Numbered from the stretch's first letter, positions 48,042 to 60,039 are shown. The stretch is DNA of 64,000 bases from Hydra vulgaris (GCF_038396675.1 NC_088921.1:18103001-18167000), one strand, 5' to 3'. The notes: generated by a model from the letters alone, not told the origin. Made by a program: numbers and translations.

Positions 48042-50369
48042 TCAGTTGTGTGGATTATCAAGATAATTTTGAATTGTAACAATATCAATATCAAAGTTTA
48101 AAAAATCTGTTTCAGGATTTGAATAAATTGCATATTTTTTACTCCACTTTAATGCAAAAATAGAGCCATTTGCAATATCCTCAAATGTTAAACAATTTGC
48201 ATGCTTTGAGCCTACAATAGAATTGTGCAAAAGAATTCTTTTTAAAGATGACTTAAGTTGGAGGGCATCTGGATTATTATTAAATCCATTCATTCCACGA
48301 ATACAAGAGAACAGTAACTCAAGATGATCTTGTGAAAATTTGTATGTTAGGCAAAATTTAAAAGGATGAACATTTAAAGTCAAAAGCTCATAGACTAAGT
48401 ATTGAAGACTTTTTGCAGCCACAATTAACCCTAATAAAAAAGTTTTTCTCCTATATTTTAATAATGAAGTACCATTAGCATCTGTCAACTTTGATAAGTA
48501 GTTTATTATTTGATCAAAAGTTGCATTCCAAAAAGGATAATCATTCAAAAAAAGAGCTTTCTTATACGATTTTGAAAAAAGATTTTTTGAGTTCAGCACA
48601 TCAAATAATTTGTCGATGACCCTTATAAAATTTATAGTTCCTTCAGCATGCTTGAAATTTGGATGTTTGGAAAACATCAGAAATTCAATTGCATCTGCAA
48701 CTGAAATACTAAGTGTTTGTGCAGCAAACTTAACATTCATTTTGTGATGCTGGAAATAAATATGTTTTATTGAGATTTTATTTGCAAATTTTAATCCTTC
48801 TTCTTCCTGTATTTCATATAAAGCTTTTATATAACTCCATTTAATGTATTTTCAATCACAATCCTTAAGTACCTCTAAATCGCATAATGCATTTCTAGCT
48901 AATTTTAGCATATGACTTGGGTCAGGGATTACATACAAGTAGTGATTATAGCCTTCAAAAGTAAATCTTCCATTAATTTTTTCTTGTCTTTTCCCAAATG
49001 TACATCCTAGTGATGCAACAGAATTAAAGTTAACATTTACACCATAAAATATAATGCTACGTACATTAATTTTTTTATCAGAGGAAACTGTTAATGCTTT
49101 TTTAATAAGACATGAAAGGTTTTCAGCTGTTATTTTACTACACAAGATATAGCCAATAGGTGTTTTCCAATGACCTCGTAATCCTACCAGCATAAATACC
49201 AATGCTTCTGTAGCTGGTGTATCTGGTTCAATTGCAACAATATCTTTTCATAATCTGTAAATCCAATGAATCAACCTGTCTTTTTATCGTTTAGAATTGA
49301 TGTTTTGATTGCCATTGCATCTATAATTAATGCACAATCTTTATAATTAATGTCAGTCTCTGCTTTTATACTAATATAACTTAAAACATCTTCAAAAAAA
49401 ACAAGGTTCGCAATCTACAGAGGAAGTCTAGTTGGCTAGAGAGCTTGAAGCAGGTAAATGGAGTATAGGCCGTAGAAAATTGTATGCTTTAGGTGAGTAA
49501 AAATGCAGAGTTATTGCAAATTTTTTAATTTCATCAGTATACCTATGCCCTTTTGGAAGTGAGGTATTGTTTTTAAACTGATTTTTTATAATATCAAAAG
49601 TCAATCCACTAAAGTTTTCACAATATTATTAGCAGCATCTTCACTAAATCCACTAAAGTTTTCACAATATATTAGCAGCATCTTCAGAAACAATTTTTTT
49701 TTTGCTTAGATTTTTTAGCATAACCTTTAATGAATTTATTTTTTTTTCTTTTCGTCGCAACTTTTGTTTAAGAATTTTAATTTTTGCCTTTAATTATGCT
49801 TTAGTTGGACTTGCATTTGTCAATAATGTACTTTTAGAAATAATAGTATCATCATTAATAATTTTGTTACTACTTTCGATAATATTAAAGCTACTATCTG
49901 TATCCACCTGGCAATCAATACTCTCTGTTGTTTTTAAAATAACACTATTAATATAAATTTCGTTACTATTAGCAGCAACATTATTGTTATCACTTACATC
50001 CGAATGGAAATCAATGTGATGGTGACTGCCTGTTTCTGAAACTTTTTTGATGAGTCTCTTTTTATTTTTTTGTGGCGATATAGAACTAAACTTTCTTTTG
50101 ACTTTTGGTTTTGAATCATTAATAACAGATGGCACAGAAAAAGGTTTTAATTTAGGCTTGTTATTAAAATCAGGTATACTGTAATCTGAAGGTAAAAAGT
50201 GATCACTACATATGCGGCTGTGCCCAGTAGGAATAAATGTTTCATGTTTTATAGCAACAATCCACTTTTTACAGAGTTCTCTATTATTAATTGGATATTT
50301 ATGAAATGCTCTGTTGTCGTTTTTCATTGCTCTATTTGTGCAACCAGCTGCAGCACAAGAATTAACCAT
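48042..50369 (-). pseudogene. P-element (THAP9-like) transposase, broken
   Basis: The N-terminal frame (50369-49794, 191 codons) has a THAP zinc domain with C5, C10, C54 and H57, Trp36, and the trailing LKPFSVPSV (AVPTIF-like) box. A coding gap with stops follows (49794-49202), where ALIIDAMAIKTSILNDKKTG can still be read. Frame 49202-48852 gives VFMLVGLRGHWKTPIGY, TAENLSCLIKKAL and YVIPDPSHMLKLARNAL (the catalytic RNase H-like part). Frame 48740-48042 (232 codons) gives CLTYKFSQDHLELLFSCIRG and then NNNPDALQLKSSLKRILLHN, the C-terminal part. Total about 770 residues, close to the known length. Stops near 49250 and a shift near 48800 inactivate it. A 45-bp duplication is at 49602-49690. Confidence 0.9.
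49602..49690. repeat. 45-bp tandem duplication within the transposase gene
   Basis: aatccactaaagttttc followed by acaatattattagcagc occurs twice in a row with a 3-bp length difference. It falls in the damaged central part of the P transposase. Confidence 0.85.
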
Positions 50370-50527
50370 GATTTATAAATTTTGAATATTAAATATCGAA
50401 TATTATTTGATCCAAACAACCGTGATTTACTATTTTTAAATTTGCCCCCCATAATGGCCGATTTTTGCTTCAAAAAATACGCGGAAGTTAGACATCTAGT
50501 TATTTTCAATATATCATTGCTACAAAT

Positions 50528-50932
50528 AAGTATTTCTTTTTATCAATCTTACACAAATTTTGTTTTTATCATATTTATACACAAACATTATATTGAAATG
50601 AGGTAAATTAACTTATAGTGAAACATCTAAACTCTCCTCCAAACAATCAGCAGATTATTTTTATTTATTATATTTTTCATTTTAATTGGAGTAATATAGA
50701 GATATATTTCTCGGATTATTTTTACTTACACGTTATTATATTGTTGTAATTGGTATTTATTTTATTCATGTCTCGGAGTTGTAAGCAACTATATTTTTAT
50801 TTACCTCGTATATTTTGAACTTTGTATTTATGATTTAAATTTGTATATCTTTACTGCCAATCAGTGATTGGTAACTTGTAATTACTTTGTAATTGTAAAA
50901 TAAAACATGTATAAAAAAAAAAAAAAAAAAAA
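50528..50932 (+). other. Poly(A)-ended 3' UTR-like fragment
   Basis: Non-coding sequence with AATAAA at 50899-50904 and a run of about 20 A at 50913-50932. This is the mark of a reverse-transcribed insertion. It probably is the 3' end of the LINE that starts at 45690, separated from it by the P element, but the junction is incomplete. Confidence 0.55.
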
Positions 50933-51422
50933 TGCATCCGAGCATTATCCTGAAGCTTTCCTTTTACACCTGTATATACCTTGAAATATGTGAATAATTC
51001 TTATAAATCAAAAAATAAAGAAAGAAAAAAGAAAAAAAAGCATTGAAGCAATAACAAGTGGCACAATCCTTTCTAAGATCGTCAAGCCGATAATTAGACA
51101 CTTCACATGATTGTGATTTCTTTACTATCTTTAGCTATAAATGTTACCAAAGTATGGGGAAAATATAGACAATTTTGAAATAAGTTCATTTTTTAAATTT
51201 AGATTATTGGTTCTCGAGTTATGACGACTTATGTGTTGTCCAAGAATGCGAAATTTGTGGAGTTTTTCTTAAGGATTTTTGGCACCAAAATTAAAAATTT
51301 TTTTTTTTTTTCAATTGACATCGACAAGAAGACTTACAGTTGAGCACAAATAGTAAAGTATATTCATTTTTTTTTTTTTTTAAACAAAGGAATGAATGCA
51401 TTAAATTATACAAATTGCTTTT

Positions 51423-51425
<3 letters not shown>
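50933..51425. other. No gene seen
   Basis: AT-rich, with several long T and A runs. No conserved frame. Confidence 0.3.

Positions 51426-51511
<86 letters not shown>
51426..51511. repeat. (TA)n array
   Basis: 86 bp of AT dinucleotides. Confidence 0.98.
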
Positions 51512-51513
<2 letters not shown>

Positions 51514-51800
51514 TTCTGGCGTTGTTTTTCCTTTTCAGGGCATTTGGGTCAACAGCTATAAAATCATGGTAAAAGTAATAAAAATTAACTTTAGTCAAGG
51601 AAAAAAAGAGCTTATTATTATGTTATTAATTGTCAGAGTGAACTAATTCATACAAATTTTGAAACTATATTGGAATCGCAGGACTCGTTTCCCCATTTGG
51701 GGTAATTGGGCCAAGAGCAATAAAATCTCTGTAAAAAGTACAAATATTAACTTTAGTTAAAAGAAAATAACCTTTTCATTTTCAGATAGATATATTGTTG
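51512..51800. repeat. Imperfect tandem duplication, about 160-bp unit
   Basis: 51520-51615 and 51682-51778 share cgtttttcc/cgtttcccc, ttgggtcaa-agc, ataaaatc, gtaaaaagta and aaattaactttagt. The copies differ at about a quarter of positions. Confidence 0.65.
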
Positions 51801-51802
51801 AA

Positions 51803-51853
51803 ACATCAAGTTACCTCGACACATTATAACATCAAACATCAAGTTACCTCGCT
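51803..51853. repeat. Short repeat acatcaagttacctcg next to LINE poly(A)
   Basis: The phrase acatcaagttacctcg occurs twice 34 bp apart, immediately left of the T-run that is the 3' end of the minus-strand LINE. Confidence 0.75.
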
Positions 51854-52156
51854 ACATTTTTTTTTTTTTTTTGTTCCTTATTACAACTTTTTAATAATTC
51901 ATTTTACAGTTTTTATAAATAAAAAAAATAAAAATCTAAATAGAAGAAAGAAAATATAATAAAAAGATTTTGTAATAAAAATAATAAAGAACGCGGAAAC
52001 TCGAAGAAGACCGGCAGGTCTTGTCACCGAGAACCGCTGAAGTAAAACACTTATTTTAAATTTAAAATAATATAAAAAGTATATACACAAATAACGTTTT
52101 TTTCACATTAAACATTAGTCTACAGAATAAAACAATTAAATAAACTTGAAAATATT

Positions 52157-55100
52157 TTAAAAGTAAATCAATATATTTGTAATTGAAAAAATTAGTTTTT
52201 TAAGATTAAATTTAAAAGAATTCAAAGTACAATCTTGAGAAATATCATTTGGAGCATTTAAAATTACATTGTTCCATAAAAACGGTCCGCGAAAAGAAAT
52301 ACAAAATTTTCCAAAATTAGTTTTAGAAAACGGTTGTCGAATTAAATTATTATTCCTTAATATATATTTATTTCTGTCTTTTTGTAGATATAAATTATGA
52401 AAAGAAATAGGCGATAAGTTTGTTTTACATTGAAACATGAAACATAAAATATTAAAAACATTTAGTTCGTATATATTAAGAACTTTCATTTCATATAAAA
52501 GAGGTTTGGCATGAGCAAAACGACCTTTAAAATTTATAAGCCGCGCAACATGCTTCTGTTGCCGATAAAGAGGTTCGAGTTTTCCTTTATTTGTACTGCC
52601 CCAAGCAATATTAGCATAGCTTAAATGGCAATGAACTAGTGAGAATATAATTGAATTAATGTATGTTGGTTTAATACGTTTCTTGCTTTGTATAAAATCC
52701 CTATACTCTTAGAAATTTTATTACATAAATTTGTAATGTGGTTCGTCCAAGTAAGACTTTCATCAATATACACACCTAAAAATTTTGTCACTATAACCCG
52801 TTTAATAAGAATATCATCAATAAAAAGATTTGGCATATAATTGGTGTTTTTTACCAGCTGGATGGAAAAGAATCCATTTAGTTTTTTCAATATTTAATGA
52901 TAATTTGTTTAATTTAAACCAATCAGAAACTTTAGCCAGTTCAATGTTCATGTTGTTAAATAATGTTATTATGTTATTATGAGAGAGAAATAAGTTGGTA
53001 TCATCAGCAAACATAATTGTAATTAGATTTGAAGCTTTAAATAGGTCATTAATGTAAATTAAAAATAAAAGAGGTCCTAGTATGGATCCTTGCGGAACTC
53101 CGCATGTTTCATTTAACAAACTAGATGATGTACTTTCATCTGCATAAACAAATTGCTTTCTATTATAAAGGTAACTTTTCGGCAAAACTAATACATTATT
53201 AGTTATTCCGTACCACTTTAACTTTTTAAAAAGAATTTTGTGATCAATAGTATCAAAAGCTTTCGCTAGGTCTATGAAAACAGCCAAAGTAAATTGAGAA
53301 TTTTCGAATGAGTAAGAAATATTTCTAGTAACTTCAAGAATTGCGTGTTCAGTCTTTTTGAAAGCTATATTGGTTTTTGTATAATAAGTTGTTTAAAGTA
53401 AGGTGATTATATATTTTGGTGTACAAAATTCTTTATAAAACTTTAGAGAGCGCAGGAAGAACTGAAATAGGAAAATAATTATTTATGTTGGTAGAGTCAC
53501 CGTTTTTTAATATTGGTATGACTTTTGCTATCTTTAGGCTTTGTGGAAAAATTCCTTGTTTTATTGAAATTGAAAAAATTTTAAAAAGTACATCTTTTAA
53601 AACATCAAATGAACTAATAATAATGTTTCCATTGACACCATCAGGGCCTACTGATTTGTTTAACTTTAACATTTTAAAAGCATTTTCGAATTCTTCAAAA
53701 GATAATTCAAAGTAGTTTAGGTAAGAAAGGGAAATATAAGTAAGTAATTGGATTGTTAGGTTTATGATTTAATTTGGCAAAATTAGGCCCTACAGACACA
53801 AAGTATTTATTAAATTCTTCCGCAATCTCCCTTTTATCATATATAAAATCATTATTATGTCTAATTGTATCTAGTAAAGTGTGAGATAAAGATTTCTTGC
53901 TGCCAGTAGCTTCCCTTATAGTTGACCATGTGCGTTTCAAATTTAATTTAAATTTTTCAAGTAAATTTATGTAATAATTTTTTTTTTTTGTTTTTTTTTT
54001 AGGTTTTCAAAAAGTTTAGCATAACTTTTATAAATAATTTTGTTTTTATTTGTTTTAGTTTTTAAGTATTTAATGTATAGTTTTTGTTTAATTTTAGAAG
54101 ACTTACGCAAACCCTTTGTAATCCATGGTGATTTAATACTTTTAGCATGGAGATTGTGAGTAATTACCGGAAAATTAGCGTTATAGATATCGTAAAATGT
54201 TTTGAAAAATGAGTTATAAATTAAATTTGCATTAGCGGAAACATTAACAAAATTCCAATGAATTAAAGATAATTGTTCTCTAAAAGATTCAAAGTTATCG
54301 TTCGTAAAAATACGTTTTTTAGAAGTTAGTTTTTTATTAAATATTAATTTTTTATCTATATTTATAGAAAAGAAAATAGGAAAATGATCAGATAAGTCTT
54401 TTTTTATTACTCCTTTTTTTAAAGAATCGTTAAAGATATCAGTGGTCAAAATATTATCAATTAGAGAAACAGATGAGTGTGTACTTCTGGTTGGTTCGTT
54501 AATCAATGGAACCGCTCCATCTTCAAAAATATCATTATAAAAAATTCTAATGTTATTATTAACGTGGTATTGAAAACAATCCAAGTTTAGATCTCCTAAT
54601 ACATATATATATTTATTTTCGTGGTGACTTTTTTTAATGACGTCATTACATAAAAATGACCTGAAGTTTTTAATTTCTCCTGAAGGTGGGCAATAACAAC
54701 AACTTATGAAATTATTTTTAACTTTATTGGTTAAAATTTCAATCGTTAAAACCTCTTTATTGGCATCGGAAATGGTCATGTCATGTCTGGTAAAATATCT
54801 CAAACATTTTTTAACATAAATAAGTACGCCTCCGCCGCGTTTGTTTGTTTTTCTTGCCAATGAAATTAAATTAAAACCGGGCAGTTCAAAGTTCATAAAA
54901 GAATTTACGTCATCGGAATTGCACCAAGTTTCTGTTAAGCAAATTATGTTAAAAAGATTAAAAGTTTCCTCAATAAAATTTTGAAAAGTTTCAAAGTTTT
55001 TTTTTAAACTACGTATATTAATATGAATCGCATTTACTTTATTATGATCAAGAAATCTTTTAATTTCACGGGTATAAAAATAATTACATTCACTTTTAAA

Positions 55101-55219
55101 GATTCAGCTCCTTTAAAATAATTAAGATCAGGATTTGATTCATCATCTAGAAAAAAATCATTTATTTAAATAAATTTAAAAAAATTTGATTCTAAATTTT
55201 TATTCTGAATTGAATCCAT
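52157..55219 (-). pseudogene. LINE ORF2: endonuclease and reverse transcriptase, frameshifted
   Basis: The endonuclease starts upstream with NAIHINIRSLKKNFETF and IICLTETW (about 55050-54920). It continues in the 309-codon frame 54896-53967 with RGGGVLIYV (20-28), YCPPSG (68-73), LGDLNLD (100-106), SLIDNI (144-149) and SDHFPI (169-174). Then come the linker (RTWSTIREATGSKKS at 53940-53895), SVGPDGVNGNII (53660), PISVLPALSKVL and, in 53287-52817, FIDLAKAFDTIDHKIL, GVPQGSILGPLLFLIYINDL and FADDTNLF (the catalytic pair). The C-terminal part follows in 52890-52636 (TKFLGVYIDESLTWTNHI) and 52489-52157. The frames are broken at about five places, all fairly young damage. CR1/L2 group within the jockey superfamily. 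Confidence 0.9.
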
Positions 55220-55397
55220 TTTTGCTGGTAAAAAATCCGTAAAATCAAAAAATTTCTTTTCACATGTCTCGCGTAATTAATTTGTTATAAGAAACCTTGG
55301 CATACTTACCTTTTAATCGTAAGTCTTTGACTTCTGCAAACAATTTTTTACGTATTTCATTCGTACTTTCGCTGAAGTCTTCTTTAACGTAGATTCG

Positions 55398-55973
55398 CTA
55401 ATCCCAATGTTTTATTTTAATAAATTTATCAAGCACTGTAGATTTGTCTTTACAGTTTAAAAATTTAACAACAATTGTTCGGTTTTTTTTTGTTTTTATC
55501 AATTTTATCAGTTTTACCAACACCGTGAGCACGTTCGATAACAAAATTCTCTTGAAGATCAAGTTTTGATTTAATAAACTCGTGAACTTTTTTTTTACAT
55601 TCGTCCCAACTTTCATCGACGTATTCAACTAAACCATTAATTCTTAAATTATTCCTCCTACTACTGTCCTCAATCTCAGCCAATTTGTTCTTCATTTTAT
55701 CAGTTAAACTTAATTCTAAATTGATGTCAGTTTTAAAAAGATCTGCTTTAATTCCCGCTTGTTCAATGATAATCTTATCGTATTTATCACTGACAAATTA
55801 AACTGTTTTTTTCAAGTCGTTAACTTCATATTTTAGAATTTTATTTTCATCCTTTTTAACTTCTCAATATTGTTTTCTAATCTTTCAATTTTTTCGTTGA
55901 AGATTTTCATAATTGTATTCTCATGAATATCTAAAATTTCTTTTAGTTGCGATGTTGTAAAATTTTTCGCCAT
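55398..55973 (-). pseudogene. LINE ORF1 (L1-ORF1-like RNA-binding protein)
   Basis: The start at 55973 gives MAKNFTTSQLKEILDIHENT followed by a coiled-coil-like stretch rich in Glu, Asn and Lys. Frame 55695-55465 has IEDSSRRNNLRINGLVEYV and FVIERAHGVG, the hallmark of the transposase_22/L1 ORF1 RNA-recognition domain. The overlapping frame 55628-55398 completes it with RTIVVKFLNCKDK. Two or three frameshifts, one near 55800 and one in the A-run near 55490. This protein coats the element's RNA. Confidence 0.8.
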
Positions 55974-56204
55974 TTTTAGCTTTGTAAATATGACACGTCA
56001 GTTCGCAGCAAAGTTGCGGTTCGATCAAATATATATAAATGGAGACTTTGCTAAAGAGATGATGGAAGAGAGAAAGAAACTTTGAGAAGAAGTTAAAAAT
56101 CTTCACAACCAAGGTAATAAAAATACGCAAAAATTAAATTAAATCAATACATGATACATGGTAGATTAGGGATTTAATATCAGTAATCTTTTAATTGCAA
56201 GGAA

Positions 56205-56430
56205 AGTTAAATCAGTAATATCACCGTTTCTTAAAAGCAAAAGGAAATTTTCGAATAAGTTAACTTCTAAAACTGCTCCGATCGCCCGAGCAAGAATTCA
56301 CGTAGAGCGTGCAATTGCACGCATAAAAGACTTTCGGTTGCCGCAAATACCATTACCGCTGAGTATGATTGATTTGCTAGACATTTATTATAATTGCTGC
56401 TTTTACTAATTTAGCACCTCCTTTAGTTGA
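56205..56430 (+). pseudogene. DDE_Tnp_4-type transposase C-terminal fragment
   Basis: Reads FLKSKRKFSNKLTSKTAPI, ARARIHVERAIARIKDF, then LPLSMIDLLDIYYN and, after a frame change, TNLAPPLVDYKN. The RxHVERAIxRIKxF segment is characteristic of the DDE_Tnp_4 fold (PIF/Harbinger and ISL2EU type). Only this end remains. ISL2EU elements also encode a YqaJ nuclease, and a YqaJ relic lies 500 bp downstream in the opposite orientation. Confidence 0.65.
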
Positions 56431-56943
56431 TTACAAGAATCGTAGCAATATTTAAATTACAAGACATTTTAAAACATTAAAATATTTCATGTCTAACTAA
56501 TTAAAATAAATGTAATTAAAAAATATTTTTAGTTTACAGCCCCTATTTTGATCTTTTATAATATTAAATGTTATAAAATAATAAAATTATTTCATCGTCG
56601 ATTTTATCATTGTCACAAGCTTGAAGTAAAGTTTCGTTCAAAACAGACTCTAAAGTATTGGAGTTCACTTCGTTTATCATATAAGGCAAGATAATAGTTT
56701 TGTAAAAATATTCAATTTTTTTAACGCAACTTTGCCGAAAACCAATTGAAAAATGAACACGATGACTATATAAGTCTTTTGAAGTTCCAACAACAAAATC
56801 ACAATATCAAAAACCGGTTGAAACCATTTGACACTGACTTGACTATAATATGAATGTTGAGGATCAAGTGCAGTTGTATTTTTTTCAAATATTAAACACG
56901 TTCCTTTAGCGGCAAATGCTTAAATAGTTAACCCTCTATGAGT

Positions 56944-58445
56944 CTAAGGACATCTAACCTCTACACATTCAGTGCCACAACAATCACAATGATCAGGTGA
57001 TGCACTAACTATTGGTAAATCTTTATTTACAAATAAACCACACTCAGTGACTTTCATAAATCTATGATTTTTTTTATTTTCTGTTAAGTATGCTTCGAAT
57101 ACATCTTTTTCATGATGTAATCCCCAGAAAGTAACTTTCGTTTTAAAAACGTTTGACTTGCATAATACGACAATGATATTTGATGTTATTTTTTCTGGAC
57201 ATAAAATCTCTTGGTCATTATTTACTTTACAAACAACACTACAACCTTTTGATGCAATGACTCTGTGTTTTGCGGTGTTTATGCCAATCATTATTACTGC
57301 TTTCTTATTAAGTGTTCCAGTTTAGAAATTTTGTCAAGGTTTGCAGCTAATTGCATCAATAAAACTTTATGTAATCTTACAATCTAAATAAATTACAACT
57401 TCATAAGGTGTTTTAGGGAGCGATGGATGCAGGGAAGTGCTAACTTTGATTTCTTGAGCAACATTGGAAATATAAAGTATAGGAACAAAATTTTTTGTTT
57501 GCATAAGCATGACATATCCACAATTATAATTTGTTATTTGTGCCAAAGAATCTACAATTTCCTTTGTCATGGAAACTTCTTGTTGATTTGTGACTCATGG
57601 ATCAAAATTTAAACGATATAAAAGTTTTTTAAGTAAACACTAAGGTTTCTTTTAATAAAGGTTTTACTATACTATTTTCACTTAGAGTTAATGATTCATA
57701 GAGTTTTTGAACTTTTCTTGATGGTTTGAGCCATTCGAGAGGTTTCTATGTACATGTTTTATTGTCACCAATCTTTACACTATGTTCAACATACCATAAA
57801 AGTGCACCAACATGTTTACAGCAACCAGAGGTTCTAAAATTAAAATAGCATACTTTTTAAAAGTAAAAATCGAAAAAAACAAATGTAAAAACAAATTTAA
57901 TAATTGAAATATTATAATCTTTCCATCAATACAAAAAGTTTCAAAATTTCAAAATATTTGCAGAAATAAGTCTTTCTTTAAACTAGGTTCCATAACAAAA
58001 ATTTTGAAATAATATTTTTTTATTGATAAAATAAAGTTAGTTATTCAAACTGACATAAAACCAAAAAAATTGTCAAAAAATATCATTTAGCAAAAACATA
58101 TTTCTTTGAAATAAGTTTTTGACAAACATACCCAGCTGCACAATCACAATCTGCAGATTTTGTTGTAACTTTTTTTTGTAGATTTTATTGTGCTTTTTGT
58201 TAATTAATACCCAAACATTATAAACTGGTTTATTGCTTTTTTGTTTAAGTAAACAATAAGCTGCAATGTAGCAATACTTAGAGTCAGAGTTGATATTGTG
58301 ATACGATATCGAACATTGGAAAGATGGTTTGATTTAAATCAATTTTTGCAACCTCTAAAAGCTTTCCTAGCCTTTCTTTAGTTTAAATACAACTGATCTT
58401 CTGCATAGGTTACATCTGGCACTACAAATAAATTTAATGAAGTTT
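56944..58445 (-). pseudogene. YqaJ-nuclease / SWIM-finger gene relic
   Basis: The upstream (right) part reads KYCYIAAYCLLKQKSNKPVY and NVWVLINKKHNKIYKK, then SADCDCAAG with a donor GG/GTATGT near 58130. The frame resumes after an acceptor TTTTAG near 57840 with SGCCKHVGALLWYVEH, together a SWIM-type zinc finger split by an intron. Frame 57570-57367 gives TNYNCGYVMLMQTKN, and 57291-56944 gives GINTAKHRVIASKG, FWGLHHEKDVFEAYLTEN and CGLFVNKDLPIVSASPDHCD, then CVEVRCP. The H-E-K-D...E-A-Y and SPD...EVRCP residues match the YqaJ exonuclease site. Stops and shifts remain. I think it is the second gene of an ISL2EU-like transposon. Confidence 0.62.
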
Positions 58446-58478
58446 TTCTTTTATTCAACTTGTCATTTTTAAACTCAT

Positions 58479-58780
58479 TTTCTTCATCCTGAGCACTCTG
58501 CACTTGAACTTACAAGTTCTTCATCCTGAGCACTCTGCACTTGAAATTACAAGTTCTTCATCCTGAGCACTCTGCACTTGAACTTAAAAATTCTTCATCC
58601 TGAGCACTCTGCACTTGAACTTACAAGTTCTTCATCCTGAGCACTCTGCACTTGAACTTGAACAAGTTCTTCATCCTGAGCACTCTGCACTTGAACTTAC
58701 AAGTTCTTCATCCTGAGCACTCTGCACTTGAACTTGAACAAGTTCTTCATCCTGAGCACTCTGCACTTCAACAAGTTCTG
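58479..58780. repeat. Minisatellite, 37-39 bp unit, 8 copies
   Basis: Unit ttcttcatcctgagcactc followed by tgcacttgaacttacaag. Eight nearly identical copies start at about 58480, 58516, 58553, 58590, 58627, 58666, 58703 and 58742. Some copies are 39 bp (ttgaacaag end), most 37. Copies differ by only a few bases, so the expansion is recent. It sits directly upstream of the YqaJ-type relic; the length is not a multiple of three, so it is not coding. Confidence 0.95.
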
Positions 58781-58789
58781 GCAATAAGC

Positions 58790-58890
58790 AAAGTTTGCAT
58801 TCTTTGCTAAAGTTAAAATTACGAATTAAAGTTAAAGTTAATTAAAGTTAATTAAAGAGTTTAGAGTTAGAGTAAGAGTTAATTTTTCGA
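58790..58890. repeat. Short (gttaaa/gttaat) degenerate repeat
   Basis: Runs of aaagttaaagttaatt and gagttagagtaagagtt form a short, irregular repeat between the minisatellite and the next gene relic. Confidence 0.5.
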
Positions 58891-58939
58891 ACTACAACGT
58901 CAAGTTACAAATTTTTTGATGATTTTACAAAAGGTATTT

Positions 58940-59815
58940 TAAAACTCTCTCGGTGATTGTTTGAAAATTTCTTTGGATGATAGATTTACAGTAATTACTT
59001 TAATTCTCCAGAACATATTTTACCAAAGTATGAAATTTATGTCGACGAGTTGCTAGACTATTGTATGAGAATTTTTGGTTGGATGTTCCCAATAGATAAT
59101 CTTTTGTACCTTCAATATAAAGGACCTTTTTTTAAATGTTTCTTTATCAAAATTTATGAGTCATACTGAAACTCTTGTTCTTTGTCCTGGTGTTTAAGTA
59201 AAAAGTTTAGACTTAACCAACCAAAACTTTTATTTTAAAAAGCACGTTATAACGAAAAAATTAAACTACTTGCTTTTTAAGCAACTTTCTCTTAAACCTA
59301 TATCAAATCAAGATGAGTTTTATCATTCACTTAATTGTAATACTTTTATGAAAATCCGAAAGTTGTTGTTATTCATGCCATTTTTTGAAACTTAAAAGTA
59401 ATTATGAAGTAAATAATAAAAATAAAACTTTAAACCAACCTGCAAAGCTGAATGCTCCTCTTAGATTTACCTCCACCGAACGAATTAAATTAAGTTTGCA
59501 ACAACATCGTTTAAATTTCAAATAGTTGGAAAATCAGATTGAGCATATGGAAACAGTTTTAAATACGGAAAGTGAAAAAGTTAAATTAGAACTTGATCAA
59601 GACCTTAAAACATTGTACTCTGGTTTTAATCAAAAAAATATTCCAGACTTTATGAAACTATTTTGGAATGAGCAGAAAAATTATAAAGCTTCTAGTCCCT
59701 GTAGTGTTAATGACAATACAATCAAGTCAAAGTTTTTAGTTCCTCCAATTACTGGTAACATTCAATCTACTAAAGAAAAAAAAATAGTTCAAAGTTAATT
59801 CAAATTAAAAACCAA
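58940..59815 (+). pseudogene. THAP-transposase-type relic (middle part)
   Basis: The upstream part gives NSPEHILPKYEIYVDELLDY and MRIFGWMFPIDNLLYLQYKG, then FMSHTETLVLCPGV. The downstream part (59430-59798) gives AKLNAPLRFTSTERIKLSLQ, then ENQIEHMETVLNTESEKVKL, LDQDLKTLYSGF and IPDFMKLFWNEQKNYKAS. The coiled-coil stretch followed by D-x-MKLFWxEQxxY is, from memory, what precedes the catalytic part in cnidarian P/THAP-type transposases. The catalytic region itself is missing and the frames carry stops. The last frame (59526-59798, 90 codons) is the only clean piece. Confidence 0.45.
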
Positions 59816-60039
59816 CATTAAATTCTGCATTTTCACATTTATTAATGGAAAAAAGAAGATTATTTTCATAACCACAAAGTTTTAAAAGCATTATTTGTCA
59901 TTTATAATGGTAAAAGTATCTATAAATGAATTAGCATAAAGGCATTGTGTTTTTCTTCTAAAAATATTTCTGAACAAAATACGATTGGTGTGTTTTATTA
60001 AAATCAATTGGCGGGCATCCATTAAATTCAAGTAAGTTA

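Larger units (their letters stand above)
46872..50527 (-). mobile_element. Complete P/THAP-type element with exact 8-bp duplication
   Basis: The element proper spans 46880-50519, 3640 bp. The target duplication ctacaaat is exact (46872-46879 and 50520-50527). Terminal inverted repeats of about 95 bp (46880-46975 against 50519-50430) share aatgatatatt, aaaataactagatgtc and gaagcaaaaatcggcc, and end in attatggggggcaaa. An 8-bp duplication and long inverted repeats fit P elements. It contains one decayed transposase gene on the minus strand, plus CA/TA microsatellites near its left end. The two ends differ at several sites, so it is not a recent insertion. Confidence 0.92.
51858..55990 (-). mobile_element. 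Near-full-length CR1-like LINE, minus strand
   Basis: The T-run at 51859-51874 is the poly(A) of the minus-strand transcript. Upstream in the element follow a 3' UTR (51875-52156), ORF2 (about 55219-52157) and ORF1 (55973 to about 55400), so the gene order and length (about 4.1 kb) are those of a complete element. Both ORFs carry several frameshifts. I could not identify a target-site duplication. Confidence 0.85.

Noticed and set aside
58479-58780. CRISPR-like array
   Set aside because: Repeats are contiguous with no variable spacers, and the sequence is eukaryotic.
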